Shown: positions 23,201 through 34,743 of the stretch, in pieces
How positions within the stretch are numbered: position 1 is the first letter of the stretch
How the letters are laid out: the number at the start of each line of letters is the position of its first letter
NCBI RefSeq assembly: GCF_905475465.1
Contig: NC_062244.1
Coordinates: 4,538,501 to 4,602,500 of the forward strand
Source of the DNA: Pieris napi
Taxonomy: Eukaryota; Arthropoda; Insecta; Lepidoptera; Pieridae
Direction of reading: 5' to 3'
Length of the DNA stretch: 64,000 nucleotides
The notes under the pieces: model-generated
Told to the model about the DNA's origin: nothing
Database searches by the model: none
The model's input: the letters and a program-made list of their open reading frames with translations, nothing else
Program-made: the position numbers and the translations under genes

Positions 23201-26200
23201 ATTATACTAGCTGACCGGGCAAACGTCTTTTTGCCATGATGTCATTTATAATAAAAAAATAGGGGTTGATCGTAGAGGGGTGAAAGTTAGGGGTTGTATG
23301 TATTTTTTAATGTTGTATCATTAAAAATATACAAACAGAAATAAAATTTCTAAAAATAAAAATAAAATATTTAGGGGTGGACTACCCTTAACATTTAGGG
23401 GGATGAAAAATAAATGTTGTCCGATTCTCAGACATACCCTATATGCACACAAAATTTCATGAGAATCGGTCGAGCCGTTTCGGAGGAGTTTAACCACAAA
23501 CACCGTGACACGAGAATTTAATATATTAGATTACAATAAATTATAAATATTTTCTTATTAATAAACATTAACTTCATAACAGTTTATTGTCTGTATCTGT
23601 GTGTTGTAACTGTTTGAGCATAAAAGTTAAGTAATTGCGTTTTAATTCGGTACCAGTGAATTTCATTGTAATTGGTTATGATTTGGCAATTGATTACGTC
23701 CTTTATTTCAATACAAGCTAATTCTTTCAGATAAAAGTGAAAAAGAACCACTCGACCTTGACATCCGCGGCATATACTCGACACAAACCGACTTTGGTAT
23801 GACCCTTCGTGGGGCTGGAGGTAGACTTCAGACGTTTGGGCAGCCTCTTAATAATCCAAATGGCCTAACACAGAAACAGGAAATGTTAGCACGGTCGGCT
23901 ATTAAATACTGGGTGGAAAGACACAAGCATGTTGTCAGGTAAACAAAAGTTCTCAAGATATTTCTTAGACGGTATCACCTACGTTTCACCCGCGTTCATT
24001 CATGATGTTATATATCGACTCGGCTATTTAGCGAAGAATATATTTTTGGTTCAAACCAGTTTATTCAGTGCATTCAGCTGAAACAAGCTCTCTTTATAAA
24101 CTACGTATATATACATAGAACACTGCGTGTGAAAATAAACTCCAAAACGATAAGATCGTTTTTATAATATTTTTTTGTGTGAATTCGGTAGGTCTGAAGT
24201 CGTAAATTATAGTTTATACCGTAGTAAAATATATTACAAGGATGACCCATCGTAATTTTTTGGATATAATTTTTTTTATATTACTCTTCTATGCTTTGGT
24301 GTTAGAAATACAAATATCCCTTACTTTTCACTCATCTACCACCTTATATTTATAGCTCCGATAGGAATTATTTATGGCAAAACAATGTTTGCCGGGAGTT
24401 AAGTTCGGTAGCGGCTGTTGTAGGGATGTTCAAATGTTTGTAAAATAATATAAGTGTGGTCGACCCTTTGGTTATTATCGGAAACGATAATGTTATATTA
24501 CAATTTATGCGTGTGGGGAAAACTAAAGGCCTCATTTTGGCTTCAGGTGTGCGATGATTGCTAACATTTGATTGGCGCTTCTAATTATCTAGTTACAATA
24601 AGTAAGTAGTAAGTATTGAGGGGCATGGTTTGAATTAAGGTGTAACTTTTTTGTGAATAAATATTTTAATAAAAAAAAAATTGAAAAAAAATTTTATAAC
24701 TCGGGTCAGCTAGTATTATTATAGATTTGTTGCGCTTAATGAGGTATTGTTATATTAGTTATATTGTCTGTATTTATCAACATTTCATAATGTTCCTCAA
24801 AATTAAATTTATTTGAGTAGTTTTCGATTGTTATGTAAATAATACTGAACAAGATTATTATAACTGACAAATGTACCTTCACCATTCTCCAATTTATCCA
24901 AGACTCTAAACATGTTGTAAGAAGATATAATATTGAGCATTAAAGTTCCTTAAACATGAATCAAATTTGAAATATTTCATTAATTTTTTTGAAGTTATAC
25001 TTCTTTAGGCGCGTTATGAAAAATCGATGAGAGTGAAATTTTACGATGCGCGCGACACAAAATTAACAGAATGAAGTTGCCCACGGAAGATGCTACGGTA
25101 TTGGACATAATTTAAAAACAACATTCGAATAATAATAGAATTTATGTTACACTTAGAGTCTGTTTCACAATATACGGATAAGTTCTACATAAGTTCCAAA
25201 TTAGCTATTTATTACTTATTGGTAGGATAAAAAACACTATTGTTGCGTTTCACGACTGTCAGATAGCGCTATTCGTCACATAAAGTACATCATAAGTTAT
25301 AAGTCCGATGAATGTCAAATAGCACAATTTATCTTCCAAATAATTTATGTGTTGCATAGCTATTTGGTACTTTATCCATACATTGTGAAACAGACCCTTA
25401 ATGTAAGAGAATAATAATAAATATTTAATTATTTAATTTTTCAAATGTAAACTGAACTTTATTGACTATAATGGCTCATTTTCCAGTATTTGATTATTAA
25501 AATTTAATTAATTAATTGCATGCAATCAAAAACTATTTTTAATAATGCCAAAGAAGTATAACTTCTTTCGCGCGTACATAAGTACACGCACCCTTTTTTT
25601 TAAATCATTTGTACATTACTTAAGGTTGGTTACTTCAATTGGAGACACATACGGTACAGCTTTATTATTCCACATGCTTGTGTCAACTATCACCCTGACT
25701 CTTCTGGCTTATCAAGCTACAAAGGTATGTATTTTAACACTTCATCCGTTATTCAAAGAGTACCACCTCGACTGCTTACCTCATGGTAGCACTTAGAGAC
25801 TCAGGGTTCGCTTTCCACGGGAGGCTTCAGCTGCCCAGTCTGTGGCAACCTTAAGAATGCAGAGGGAAAAAGACGAACTATAATCAAAAAATCCCATTCA
25901 TAAGCGTGACAGGGTATAATGATTAATGACCTGGAAATAGACGTGTATTCCTATAAAATGCTCCTTGATATCGAAAAACTAATTTAAATACAAAGTTGAT
26001 TAGATATTGTATATAGATTAGTTTTATTCAATGCATATATACAATAATGCTATTTTTTATGAGTTTTATGAATACAGCAATGTTTTTTATAATATTATGT
26101 ATTATTTCCTTAACTTGTCACACTTTGTGATTTTCATATGTTTATTTCAACGTACGAACAAGTGTCCATTACGCACGTACAAAGATACATTGGTACACAA

Positions 26201-29200
26201 ACCCCATGCCTGAGGACACATTTCACAAAATGTGCATATAATATAGATTTTGGATATTATTTTAGATAAACGGCTTAAACGTGTACGCGTTTACCACTGT
26301 TGGATATTTGAGTTATACACTTGGACAAGTTTTTCATTTCTGCATTTTCGGAAACCGACTTATTGAAGAGGTAATTGTTCTAAATTATTACTTTAAAAAT
26401 TATTTATTAAATCAAGGCTTATTTTATGGTCTAAGATCCCGATATACAACGACCTTCACCGACATGCTTATTTAATGAAACGTATTTTATATTTAATTTA
26501 ATATGTCAATAAATATAATCCATATGGGTTGCCTAGCAAATTTCAGTCCAGAGTATTTTAATTAATATTAAAAAAAAAATATTTTTTTAAACATTTCACC
26601 GGTATTATTATTAGATAAATTCTATACCAATCGAAAGTATGAAGCCCATAGAATATGCAAACGTTAGGTTGTTTTTAATCAATTAATTATTTATGTGTAT
26701 ATTTTTTATGTGACACTAAAGTATATATACATCTTTAGTAAAAAAGAAAGTTATAGTGATACATATATAATACTGTACCCTGATTAAAAATATTGATTGA
26801 AAAAAATTAAAAAAATTTACTACATGCAAATTATAAATTTTTTTTAAATATTAATTGAACATACTCTGGACCGAAATTTGCTAGGCAACCCATATGGATT
26901 ATATTTATTGACATATTAAATTAAATATAAAATACGTTTCATTAAATAAGCATCTCGGTGAAGGTCGTTGTATATCGGGATCTAATATGTACTATTATAA
27001 AGCTTTCAGAATTAGTTGTTTGATGCTTTCTTAAACTTCGTACAGAGTTCTTCAGTAATGGAAGCTGCCTACTCCTGCCAATGGTACGATGGATCAGAAG
27101 AGGCGAAGACCTTCGTCCAGATAGTCTGCCAGCAGTGTCAGAAGGCCATGAGCATTTCTGGAGCTAAGTTCTTCACAGTATCACTTGATTTGTTTGCTTC
27201 TGTAAGTATTTAAAAAAATACACGCCTATATAACCTCCTTCAGTTTTCTTGAAGTCGGTTTTAAACGAAAATCTTTTTATCTCCGTAACAGGTACTAGAA
27301 ATAAACTATCACTGTTGTCAGGTATGTTCAATGAACATACATACACATAAAAACTTCTGAGTTGACCATATTATCAAACCCAGTCAACTCAACTATTTGT
27401 AAATATAAATACATTCACTATTTAATACTTTATGAATACCAAAGTATGAAAGTGTACCCACTGTAAATATAGTATTTTCATTACAGCGTTGCCTTGGTTA
27501 CAAATCCTTATTAATTATTTAAAGTTGAAAAGTTTTTTTATTATTTTTCGTTTGTATATCGCACCTCCGCTCAAATAACGTCACAACTCCAAAAACTACA
27601 TTTTTCAGGAAAGACATTTAAAGTTTACCCAACTTAATTTGTTTAGTTTTTGGATCATAATTAAAAAGGGAACTATTTTAGAAGAAAACTTTCTTCACCG
27701 AGTTATAATGTTTCACACGAGTTTCAATCACGTATACTGGCATAACTCGACAAGCATCAGTTTAGTTGCAAAAAAGAAAATAAAATGTTACTTACCTCGT
27801 TTACAAAGACTGTCTTGATTCGACACAATTCACTTTTACTGAACAACGCCCGTATGACCACCTCGCGCAAGTCGTAACATGACACTGTTTATGTTCGCCG
27901 CGGCACAACTTTCGGTAAACAATAGAACGTCACAAGTGCCATCTAGGGACAAATAATTGAACTACGTCTATGACGATTTATGAGCATGAAGTATGTGTTA
28001 TTCTGATACGAATGGTACAATTAAAGTCATTTGACATTTTATCGAGTTATGACGTTATTTGAGCGGATGTGCGATATGAGTATGTGTTGCGCATGCCGTC
28101 GTTATCTGTTATCGAGGCCACACATCAATTCTAGTTTATGCAGATTCTTAAATTTGACCTTGTTGGTGCAAATATATAAATATGTACAATAATTATAATA
28201 ACTGAAATTGTACCTATTTTTATTATTATTTTTTCGTTAATAATTCATCACTATGAACGATTGCAGCTCAAACATGCCCGAAATGTTTGATTGATTACGT
28301 CTGTGCGACCAAATATATTTACCACAGGTGACAAAATGAAAAAAGGTTGTAGATATTTCTGCTAAAAATATGATCAAATTTTTATTATAATCTGTCGATA
28401 CAATTGCATTATAGAACATTTACGCTTTATTCTACTAAGTAATCTGAATTTGGTGGGATTTCCGAAAATGCTTCCTAGTATTCTTTCAAAATTCAATATA
28501 CAAATAAGGTTTTTATTTATCTAGTCCACAGTTATTTATGCCAACAGGGCAACTTTACTTTTGATCAACGAATGAAACCTATTTCTTCACACAATTCAAT
28601 ACATACGACTAGTAAAACACTTAATAGCTGAGAGATGAATTTTATAGATGAGAAAAGTGGGAAAAAACAAATATGGAATACTTATCTTAAACGAATATAA
28701 TCGTAAATATTGTTATAAATTAGCGATTTAAAAAAGTGATATTTATATGTGGAATATCTTATTTATTAAGGTTTTTGAAAATTAAATTTAAAAAAAAATT
28801 CAGCGTGCGAATCTCATCCCTGAGGTCGTAGGTTTGATCTCTGGCTGTGCACCAATGGACTTTCTATCTATGTACTCATTTAACATTCGCTCTAACGGTG
28901 AAGGAAAACATCATGAGGAAACCGGTCTGCCTTAGACCCAAACAAGCGACGGCGTGTCAGGCACAGGAGGCTGATCACCTAATGCCTATTAGATTGACAA
29001 ATGATCATGAAACAGATACAGAAATCTGCGGCCCAGACCTAAAATGCTTGTAGCGCTACTGATTTTACCTTTTTAATTGCTAATAAAATACGGGAAATTA
29101 AGTATAAGAAATCTAAATTCATATAGTACCTTTATTATCCCGTTATATATTTTATTTTCAGGTACTAGGTGCAGTTGTCACCTACTTCATGGTGTTAGTT

Positions 29201-29212
29201 CAACTTAAATAA
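14216..29212 (+). CDS. Orco: Odorant receptor co-receptor Orco (10 coding exons, complete)
   Basis: Orco is the obligate partner of insect odorant receptors, forming cation channels in the dendrites of olfactory neurons. Exons: 14216-14315, 14541-14751, 15409-15545, 15870-16030, 17646-17832, 23731-23938, 25625-25724, 26266-26370, 27046-27201, 29162-29212. All phases join to 471 aa, the usual lepidopteran length. Every intron is GT-AG. The protein shows the Orco signature MPNIKLMQ near the N-terminus and the AQYSDEVNELTANTIT block. It also has the long intracellular loop, the calmodulin-binding motif SAIKYWVER (about residues 321-329), and the C-terminal pore/TM7 region ending YFMVLVQLK. Nothing essential appears missing, so the gene looks functional. 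AATAAA at 29317 is the likely poly(A) signal. Two adjacent ATGs (14216, 14219) are possible starts. Introns 4-9 are loaded with transposons, the largest being a gypsy element in intron 5. Confidence 0.97.
16887..17586 (+). mobile_element. PIF/Harbinger-like MITE in Orco intron 4
   Basis: A 700-bp element has nearly perfect terminal inverted repeats (AGGCGGCCACTGACGATACG, continuing to GTCCATT) and exact TAA target duplications at 16884-16886 and 17587-17589. Subterminal regions carry repeated copies of TCCATTTGG and its complement CCAAATGGA, possible transposase-binding arrays. No transposase ORF is present. Its right end is only 59 bases before Orco exon 5. Confidence 0.8.
19270..19547 (-). 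repeat. LTR (3' LTR of the gypsy element)
   Basis: 278 bp, and I see no difference from 22889-23166. On the + strand it starts TCTTGGAAAACAC and ends TTTTATAAGA. The boundaries were set where the two copies stop matching. The ends are TCTT/AAGA rather than the usual TG/CA. Confidence 0.9.
19548..21717 (-). pseudogene. Broken gypsy pol: RT fragment, integrase, C-terminal tail
   Basis: Read on the - strand, the following pieces appear in order. 21717-21529 holds the reverse transcriptase palm with MPYGLANAP and YIDDVLL. About 21520-21400 is a thumb-like remnant. 21363-21007 is the integrase zinc-binding HHCC domain and the first catalytic Asp (HTDVLGP). 20976-20599 is the rest of the integrase core with VCDR and HRENGQAER. 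About 20500-20380 is an SH3/chromo-like C-terminal domain (GKLDSGMRGPY). A stop at about 20375 and a frameshift near 21080 break the frame. A final coding-like tail reads up to the LTR edge at 19548. The protease, the RT N-half and RNase H are deleted. It cannot encode a working polyprotein. Confidence 0.85.
19943..20274. repeat. Five-copy 66-bp tandem repeat inside the gypsy element
   Basis: The unit is 66 bp (22 codons), and five copies differ at only a few bases. The first copy on the left is the most diverged. Because 66 is divisible by three, several frames stay open; on the element's coding strand each unit reads ANVFRPHREHTKVWVSVTNF plus two residues. It lies between the integrase C-terminal domain and the final pol tail. 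Confidence 0.9.
21686..22771 (-). CDS. Gag-like protein of the defective gypsy element
   Basis: The 361-aa ORF starts at 22771, about 118 bases inside the 5' LTR (22889-23166). The first about 70 residues are Arg/Ser-rich, followed by a linker. Residues about 160-330 resemble a retrotransposon Gag capsid-type domain (FDVWCNEVDRARLLNNW, CLKGDAKLWLNDW). The ORF ends shortly after SRFDNNKI, where a gypsy Gag would normally continue into CCHC zinc knuckles. These are missing because the deletion junction with the RT fragment lies at about 21700. It may still be translated, but it lacks the usual nucleocapsid part. Confidence 0.8.
   Translation of the reverse strand: MSGLSSRLEGQRHSREKRRSSCREARRDSVDSRYTPPGRSLYSSSSNRRNRTSRRRDVSHDPHSSRKRRDSSRYVAFDRILSRLEVIEARLPVSVDSVSPSRPVNGSHLVSTPLAVQSSASKPGSGMAEEVIEGSIPHTLDMKTSEAKEEGSGIVEALTALFKAKSHNFYISPFDPNVHDFDVWCNEVDRARLLNNWDDHECLGRIGSCLKGDAKLWLNDWVTNDRSWSNFKLEFRSLCPRNVDMASVLFEVMSTNSNKFSTYAEYARKSLLRLNIVKGLSDELKTAIVVRGISDPQIKAAAANAKLHSKGLIEFLSVYIKPKYDYRQSNNTVRSFSSSGPSYTRNREASRFDNNKITCDT
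22889..23166 (-). repeat. LTR (5' LTR of the gypsy element)
   Basis: 278 bp, identical to 19270-19547 in my reading. It is the promoter-side LTR for the - strand element. I could not place a confident primer-binding site next to its inner edge at 22888. Confidence 0.9.
23207..23530 (-). mobile_element. Non-autonomous Helitron, copy 3 (Orco intron 5)
   Basis: On the - strand it begins TCTAATATATTAAATTCTCG and ends with the GGCAAA...TTTGCC-type hairpin, GGTCAGCTAG. It is flanked by A and T. It lies 41 bp from the gypsy element. Confidence 0.7.
24340..24712 (+). mobile_element. Possible decayed Helitron remnant (Orco intron 6)
   Basis: It contains the terminal hairpin ATGGCAAAACAATGTTTGCC at about 24375 and, further right, the end GGGTCAGCTAG followed by T at 24712. 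The parts are separated and the 5' end is not visible. Confidence 0.35.
25156..25397 (+). repeat. MITE with GGGTCTGTTTCACA termini, copy 2 (Orco intron 6)
   Basis: Same family and orientation as 1759-1998, with TTA on both sides, indicating a 3-bp TTA target duplication. This is PIF/Harbinger-like. Confidence 0.75.
26434..26983. repeat. Foldback element with ~125-bp inverted arms (Orco intron 8)
   Basis: The arms at about 26434-26560 and 26865-26983 are inverse complements. They begin AGATCCCGATATACAACGAC and include ATCCATATGGGTTGCCTAGC. The loop of about 300 bp is AT-rich and non-coding. No clear target duplication is seen. Confidence 0.8.
27556..28077. repeat. MITE with ATATCGCAC termini (Orco intron 9)
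   Basis: The inverted repeats read ATATCGCACCTCCGCTCAAA followed by TAACGTCACAACTC on the left and the imperfect inverse on the right. The interior has no transposase ORF. Confidence 0.7.
28801..29064 (+). mobile_element. tRNA-derived SINE, copy 3 (Orco intron 9)
   Basis: A near-complete copy of the family at 13145, from CAGCGTGCGAATCTCATCCC to GTAGCGCTACTGATTT. It ends about 100 bases before Orco's last exon. Confidence 0.75.
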
Positions 29213-29322
29213 TTATTTTTTATAATACCTTGATTTTGAAGATACTGGAGTCGAAGTAAGGTTATTTGTTCTTAAAAAGTCGATATTAAAACAAGTTTCT
29301 ATTGTATATGCAACAGAATAAA

Positions 29323-30006
29323 CTAGCAAAAATTAATCAAAATTATATTGTATATTTATTTTTTGTTTTTAAATGTTTCCCTTATTAAAATGCTAGGGAA
29401 AAAAGTATTTTAACTTAATATAATAACAATAACTCTGAACTCGTACGGTATTATAAATATATCCCAGAAACGATTCTAGTACGTACTCATAAGTTGTACT
29501 TTGATAGAGGAATATTAGCAGACACACTATAGACCGGATATAACAATTATGGATTAAGTTAATAAAACAGCACATTTAATAGATATAGCCATACCCAACA
29601 CCCACAACATACAAGAAACAATAGCTCATAAAATCACGAAATAAACAGATCTTAAAAATGGAACTAAAAGTATAACAATAGTTCCTATCCTTTTGTCCAC
29701 CGCCGGAATAGTCCCAAAACAGTTAAATGAATCTACCAAATTGTTAGACCTCCCGAAATACATTTATATATTTTAAAAAGCAGTTCATTATTATGTTATT
29801 AATTACGGCATGAAAACCCCGCAATTTTTTATAAGATATATATACGTACGTATACAATATACATATCCATAAAAAATTGTCTTCATTTGGCTGAGGCCCG
29901 TGTGCTCGGTGTACCAGGATTGATTCATTCAATCATCAGCTAAAGTAAACAGTTACTGAACGTAATAAAGTCTTTTTTATTTCCATATCCTTAAGATCCA
30001 TTTCAA
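29323..30006. other. Gene-free stretch downstream of Orco
   Basis: Only AT-rich sequence and short random ORFs are seen. Confidence 0.4.
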
Positions 30007-30097
30007 ATGTTGTTAGTATTTACTTATAGCTAAATGTTGGTAGTATTTACTTATAGCTAAATGTTGGTAGTATTTACTTATAGCTAAATGTTAGTAG
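30007..30097. repeat. 27-bp minisatellite, about 3.4 copies
   Basis: The unit ATGTTGGTAGTATTTACTTA plus TAGCTAA repeats head to tail with one or two substitutions. Confidence 0.85.
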
Positions 30098-30114
30098 TAA
30101 TATGTTAGACACCT

Positions 30115-30325
30115 GTGGATATGGACCCCTCTTGGGAAAAGGCCTCCTCCATTTCCAATAGTTTACCAATCTTTTCCTACTATATCTATCAAGTCATCAG
30201 CTCACCTTCTTTTTGCCCCACCTACTCTTCTTTTCCCGGATGGTCCTTTCCATTGTGTTGTCTTAAATGTCCATCTGTTGTCTAGGTATCGTGTTATATG
30301 TACAGCCCATTGCCATTATAGTTTA
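30115..30325 (-). mobile_element. RTE-type LINE C-terminal fragment
   Basis: The - strand reads WAVHITRYLDNRWT, then GKRRVGGAKRR and DDLIDIVGKDW, interrupted by stops. This is the usual end of lepidopteran endonuclease/reverse transcriptases (RWxDDI...GxxWxxxAQDRxxW). Confidence 0.6.
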
Positions 30326-31562
30326 TATAATAAATTCACTTGACTTTGTGTATCTTGTTTATATTTAGCATACTTTTCTCCATAGATAGCTCTTTGTGTT
30401 GATCTAATCTGTACCTTTTCTAATACATATTAATGTATTACTTTACTTAATTAAAGACAATTATACTCATCATACTATTCATAAAATAGCACACGTTTTC
30501 TTAATATTAAGCAGTTTCTGCCGTCATTGTTTTGTGTGGAACACTTATTTCCCTGCTTTATTAATGTATTTACTAAGGTGTACTTAAATTGTTTCACCTG
30601 GAATCGAACCCGGGACCATTATGTCCAGGATTAAAGACCAACGGCTAATTCCCAGAAGTGCTAAAGCGTGTATATTTATATTTATTATGTTATTACGCAT
30701 TATGAAACAGTGATTTGATTAAAATGGATCAAGAATTATGTTCTTTTTTATCTATGTTATTATGTCCTTTGAAATGATTTATATTAAATAGATAATTTGA
30801 TACACTGATAAAAAAAACAATAAATATCTAATCATTTAATTTACGTATGTGGTGTATCCTGAAAGGTATTTAGTAATTCATTTGATAACAGACAATGTGT
30901 CTGAATTCAAAGACACAATTTCACTGGAAATTCAAATGGTATCAGAATGCTGCTCAATTTAACATTTCAAAGGAAATATAGTTAAACAAAAAAATGAGGC
31001 TTGATGAGATAATTTAAGTTAAAGTCATTGATTTATGATATCAACCGCATTGATAGTAATTTGATCATTATTTACTATTACAAAACTTGTAATAGAGGAT
31101 ATTGTTTAAGATAAATAATAACAGCTTATAGCAACAAAATAATAAGTGGAAAAAAAAGATTTACACTTCGAAAGTCACATACACTTTGTAAAAGATCGGC
31201 GGAAATCTAGCTAAATAAGGACGGAGCTTGTAGTTTATGGTTTATCAGAATGCCAAATCATAAAATGACTGCTTCACGACTGATTTGAGCCGACCGCCGC
31301 TGCGAAAACCGCTGTGAGAGTTCGAAAAGTGCATTACAGAATAGCAAGGCTGTTCTGTTATTAAGCATAAGACAACCTAAAAGGCAGATATTTGATTTAA
31401 CAAAAAGCCTTTTTTTAATGGAGGCTGATATCATCTGATATTATTGTAATCTTATTTCTACAAGCTCCTTTATATGTTGTGTAAGCTTGCTGACAGTAAG
31501 GTTTTTTGTTGTTTGATAAATATCTTCACATAAATATTAAATATGCTTGTTATTATTAGCAA
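30326..31562. other. Gene-free stretch with a tRNA-like remnant
   Basis: Nothing coding is seen. At about 30592-30656 the - strand carries CCCGGGTTCGATTCCAGG, a T-arm/B-box-like sequence. The stems do not pair properly for a tRNA gene. Confidence 0.4.
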
Positions 31563-31840
31563 AATTTTGCTAAGTGATAGAATAACCTAGTTAAATTTTG
31601 TAAGGCCCTGGCTTATTTTGTACTTAGTTATATGTCAACTAAGTACATAATAACTCTGACAAAATAATTTTCAAGTGAAAACGGTAAACTCTTAAGGCTT
31701 ACCTTAAATATATTTTGCTAAGCTAACTTATTTTGCTGAGTGATAGAATAACCTAGTTAAATTTTCTAAGCCCCTGGGCTCATATGTTGTCAACTAAGTA
31801 CATAATAACTCTCACAGGAATGCCCGCAGACAAAATAACG
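31563..31840. repeat. Local tandem duplication (unit about 170 bp, 2 copies)
   Basis: The block GTGATAGAATAACCTAGTTA plus AATTTT, followed by CAACTAAGTACATAATAACT plus CT, occurs at about 31575-31655 and again at about 31740-31815 in the same orientation. Insertions and deletions separate the copies. Confidence 0.75.
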
Positions 31841-33959
31841 TTCATTTTACGAGGGTTTCTTACGTTCAGTAATTTTACAACTAAAGTCTTAGAGCTCGAA
31901 ATAGCTAGCAAATATATTAATAGTTTTTATATTTTACATTTTCCTCTCCGTATAAAATAATTTCATTGGAAAATTCCTTTGACATACAGTCATTTTCTAT
32001 TCAACCTTTACTTCTTATCGAATTTAAAAATCAGGAAAATGAAATGTAGGGCTGAGAATTTGTCCCTAGCGGTATAAATATACAAATAAAACATACATAC
32101 ATGCAAAGTTTTTTTAAATAATATGTTATAATTAAAATTCAACATCGTTTATTTGTGGTTGTGCTAATTTGTTAAGGATTGACACTAAATTTAAAGTAAG
32201 GAGGTCTAATATTATAAAGGATATTTGTGCTTAAGAAAATTGGACCGACAAACATCTATATAACAAACAGGTAACCGGTTCGAAAGACTTCGAAAGATCG
32301 TAGTCATCCCGCACCATCTAGTATCCTGAAGTGATAGTTGCAGTCCTACACTCAGCGCCAATACACAACTCCAGCTTAAGAGACCATAAAGGATTTATCC
32401 TATTAAAAAAAGGGAAGATTGTAAGCAACAATGACAGTGATCGTGGTGATTTATGCACAAATGGTAAAAAAAAACACTATTCTATATTTTATTCAATCTT
32501 TATTTTGAACCATACTATCATAAAGTTACACTAGACGTTTGAACGAAGGATCACGTTAGGTTGAGGTGTGATAGAAGTTTCTTATAGTTCGATTTGGTGA
32601 GCCTAAAAAACGCCCAAGCTTCGACGTGTGACAGTAACAAATGGACTCAAGTTCACAAGATAGTACGAGTACTATATCATTAAATATTGATGCGCTACAG
32701 ACTTCATTTTATGTTAACCTCGAAAAGTAGGTAGATTCAAAACACCTACTTAAACCACCGAAGACCAAACGAAATTTTTGACTTGTTTTTGGCTCATGGT
32801 AAAATAATACTCTTGAAACGTGGCTATCGGAGTGATAACCCTGGATGCGGACACTTGATAAAGCTTTATCTGATTTCGTGTTTGTATTTTAGTTTCAAGT
32901 TAAGCCTCATTGACACGGTTTAAACATAATAAGCAAGATCTAAAAACTTTAATTGCGTACATAGAAAAATCCATTTGTACGGGTTCAGACGTACGATATC
33001 GCCAAGAAAATTATTTATATAACAGCTTAACATCTATTTCTTTATTTTCTATACATATTTGTGAACATACAAATTTAACTCAACAACAGTGATTGTACTC
33101 AACACATTGAACAATGCTAAAAGTTACACGAAAGATAACCACAAAACGCCCCTCGAGCGTACAAAATTTATGATATAATCTTTAAAATTAAGGTACTCGC
33201 CGTGAAAAAGCTGGTCTCCTGCGATTAGCATTTTTCCGAGGACATTGCGACGTAAGTTATTTATCTACGCTTCATATGGATCTGTATTAATAAATCCTTG
33301 TAATCAGTCCCGCGACAGGCTGAGTCTCAGGCCCAGTTAATAAAAACATGCAATAGCGCACAGGCTACTTTTTGCAAAATAATTAAAATTAACTATCCGT
33401 ATTACTACATTAATAAGGTTTTGAGCGTTCTTGCTCAGTTTAAGCTTTAATTATGCACGGGGTAGGGTAAAATCTTTCTTCTCTAAGTTTCATTATGAGT
33501 GAAGTGCGAATTTCATGAACTAAGTTTCATTTTCCGTTTCAAGAACTTAACCTACTTTTAATTGTACGAAATGTTTGCTAAACAAGACTTTCCTAAACTT
33601 TGTAGCGCAATTCGCTTAAAGTTTCATGTTTCTGAATGTGTTAAATTTGTACTTACTTAGAAGTAACAATTTTAAAGAAATATATATAAAATATATTTTT
33701 ATTCTTTTATTTATTTTCTATTTTTACAGTAACTTAATACTAATACAATAAAAATACTTTTTATTGTTAAGCTAATTATAAATAATGCAATTCTTGTGAA
33801 TTCAGCCTGTGTGCAACGAAAATTCAATTCTACGTTTAAATGAACCGCAAGGTCTTTGACTTCTGCTACTCTTGAAATTGGTTGTGTAGCTGTAATAATT
33901 ATAGAGAATCGGTGTCGTGTTCTGGAAAAAGAAATAGCACAGCATATTTCGCAGATTTA
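31841..33959. other. Gene-free stretch
   Basis: No coding, RNA or repeat family was recognised on either strand. A few ORFs of 60-67 codons have no conserved motif. Confidence 0.4.
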
Positions 33960-34330
33960 AGCTGCAGTCCATTTTTACTGCACGAAATTACTACCCTGCT
34001 GTAATCGTAGACAATCTCCCGCGCTATTTATCTGCAGTGATAATTTAAGATCCATTTTATTCCAGAATATTCAACACTGCTATGCTATCTGTTATGTGAC
34101 TTACCATAAACCGTATAAATGACGCGGTGAAGCCAACTTCTGCTAATTCCTGCAAGAACACGTCAATGTTGGGAGTCAGAGAGTTGAGAGCCTACCTGGT
34201 CTCGAATGTACTTTTAAAGAGCTGACTCCATTACCTTCGCTGGTGTTGACAGAATCGCCCTATCGCGATAATCGCGAAGTCTATCTTGCTTATTAAGTTC
34301 AAATTAGTCCAGGAGTTTTACTCGTTAAAC
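33960..34330 (-). mobile_element. Possible LINE reverse transcriptase fragment
   Basis: The - strand contains ILSTPAKVMESAL and FLQELAEVGFTASFIRFM in different frames. These resemble the early RT domain of Jockey/CR1-type LINEs. Heavily decayed. Confidence 0.35.
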
Positions 34331-34743
34331 CTTTCCACTTTATATTATTAGTATGAAAGATATTAGTTACATTTGTTGTTGTTGTTATTTGGGGTCGCCG
34401 GGGTGGGACACGAGGTAATCTTAGGATACATACTAATAATAATACTGATTTCAGAAAAACTAGATAAAATAATATTTAAATTAATTTCATGTAACATTTA
34501 TTATCGCTTGAGGACATGAAAAAAGTCGTGATTAACTGAGGAATTTTCAGCCACCATACAAACTGAAACTTTGAATTGAAAGTATGGAAAGTAATTTCTC
34601 TTGTCTTATTTTATCTTATTTTTATTTTATTTTATTTTCTCTTGTTTTTTTTTTCAACAGTATTCCTACAGCTACTCACTAAACAATATCCAAACAATTA
34701 CATTATACACAAAAGCCAAAAATGGAATACTCCTTCAAACATA

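Noticed and set aside
30592..30656. tRNA-like sequence on the - strand (CCGGGTTCGATTCC)
   Set aside because: The T-stem and acceptor stem do not pair and the D-arm is incomplete, so it is not a tRNA gene; probably a SINE remnant.
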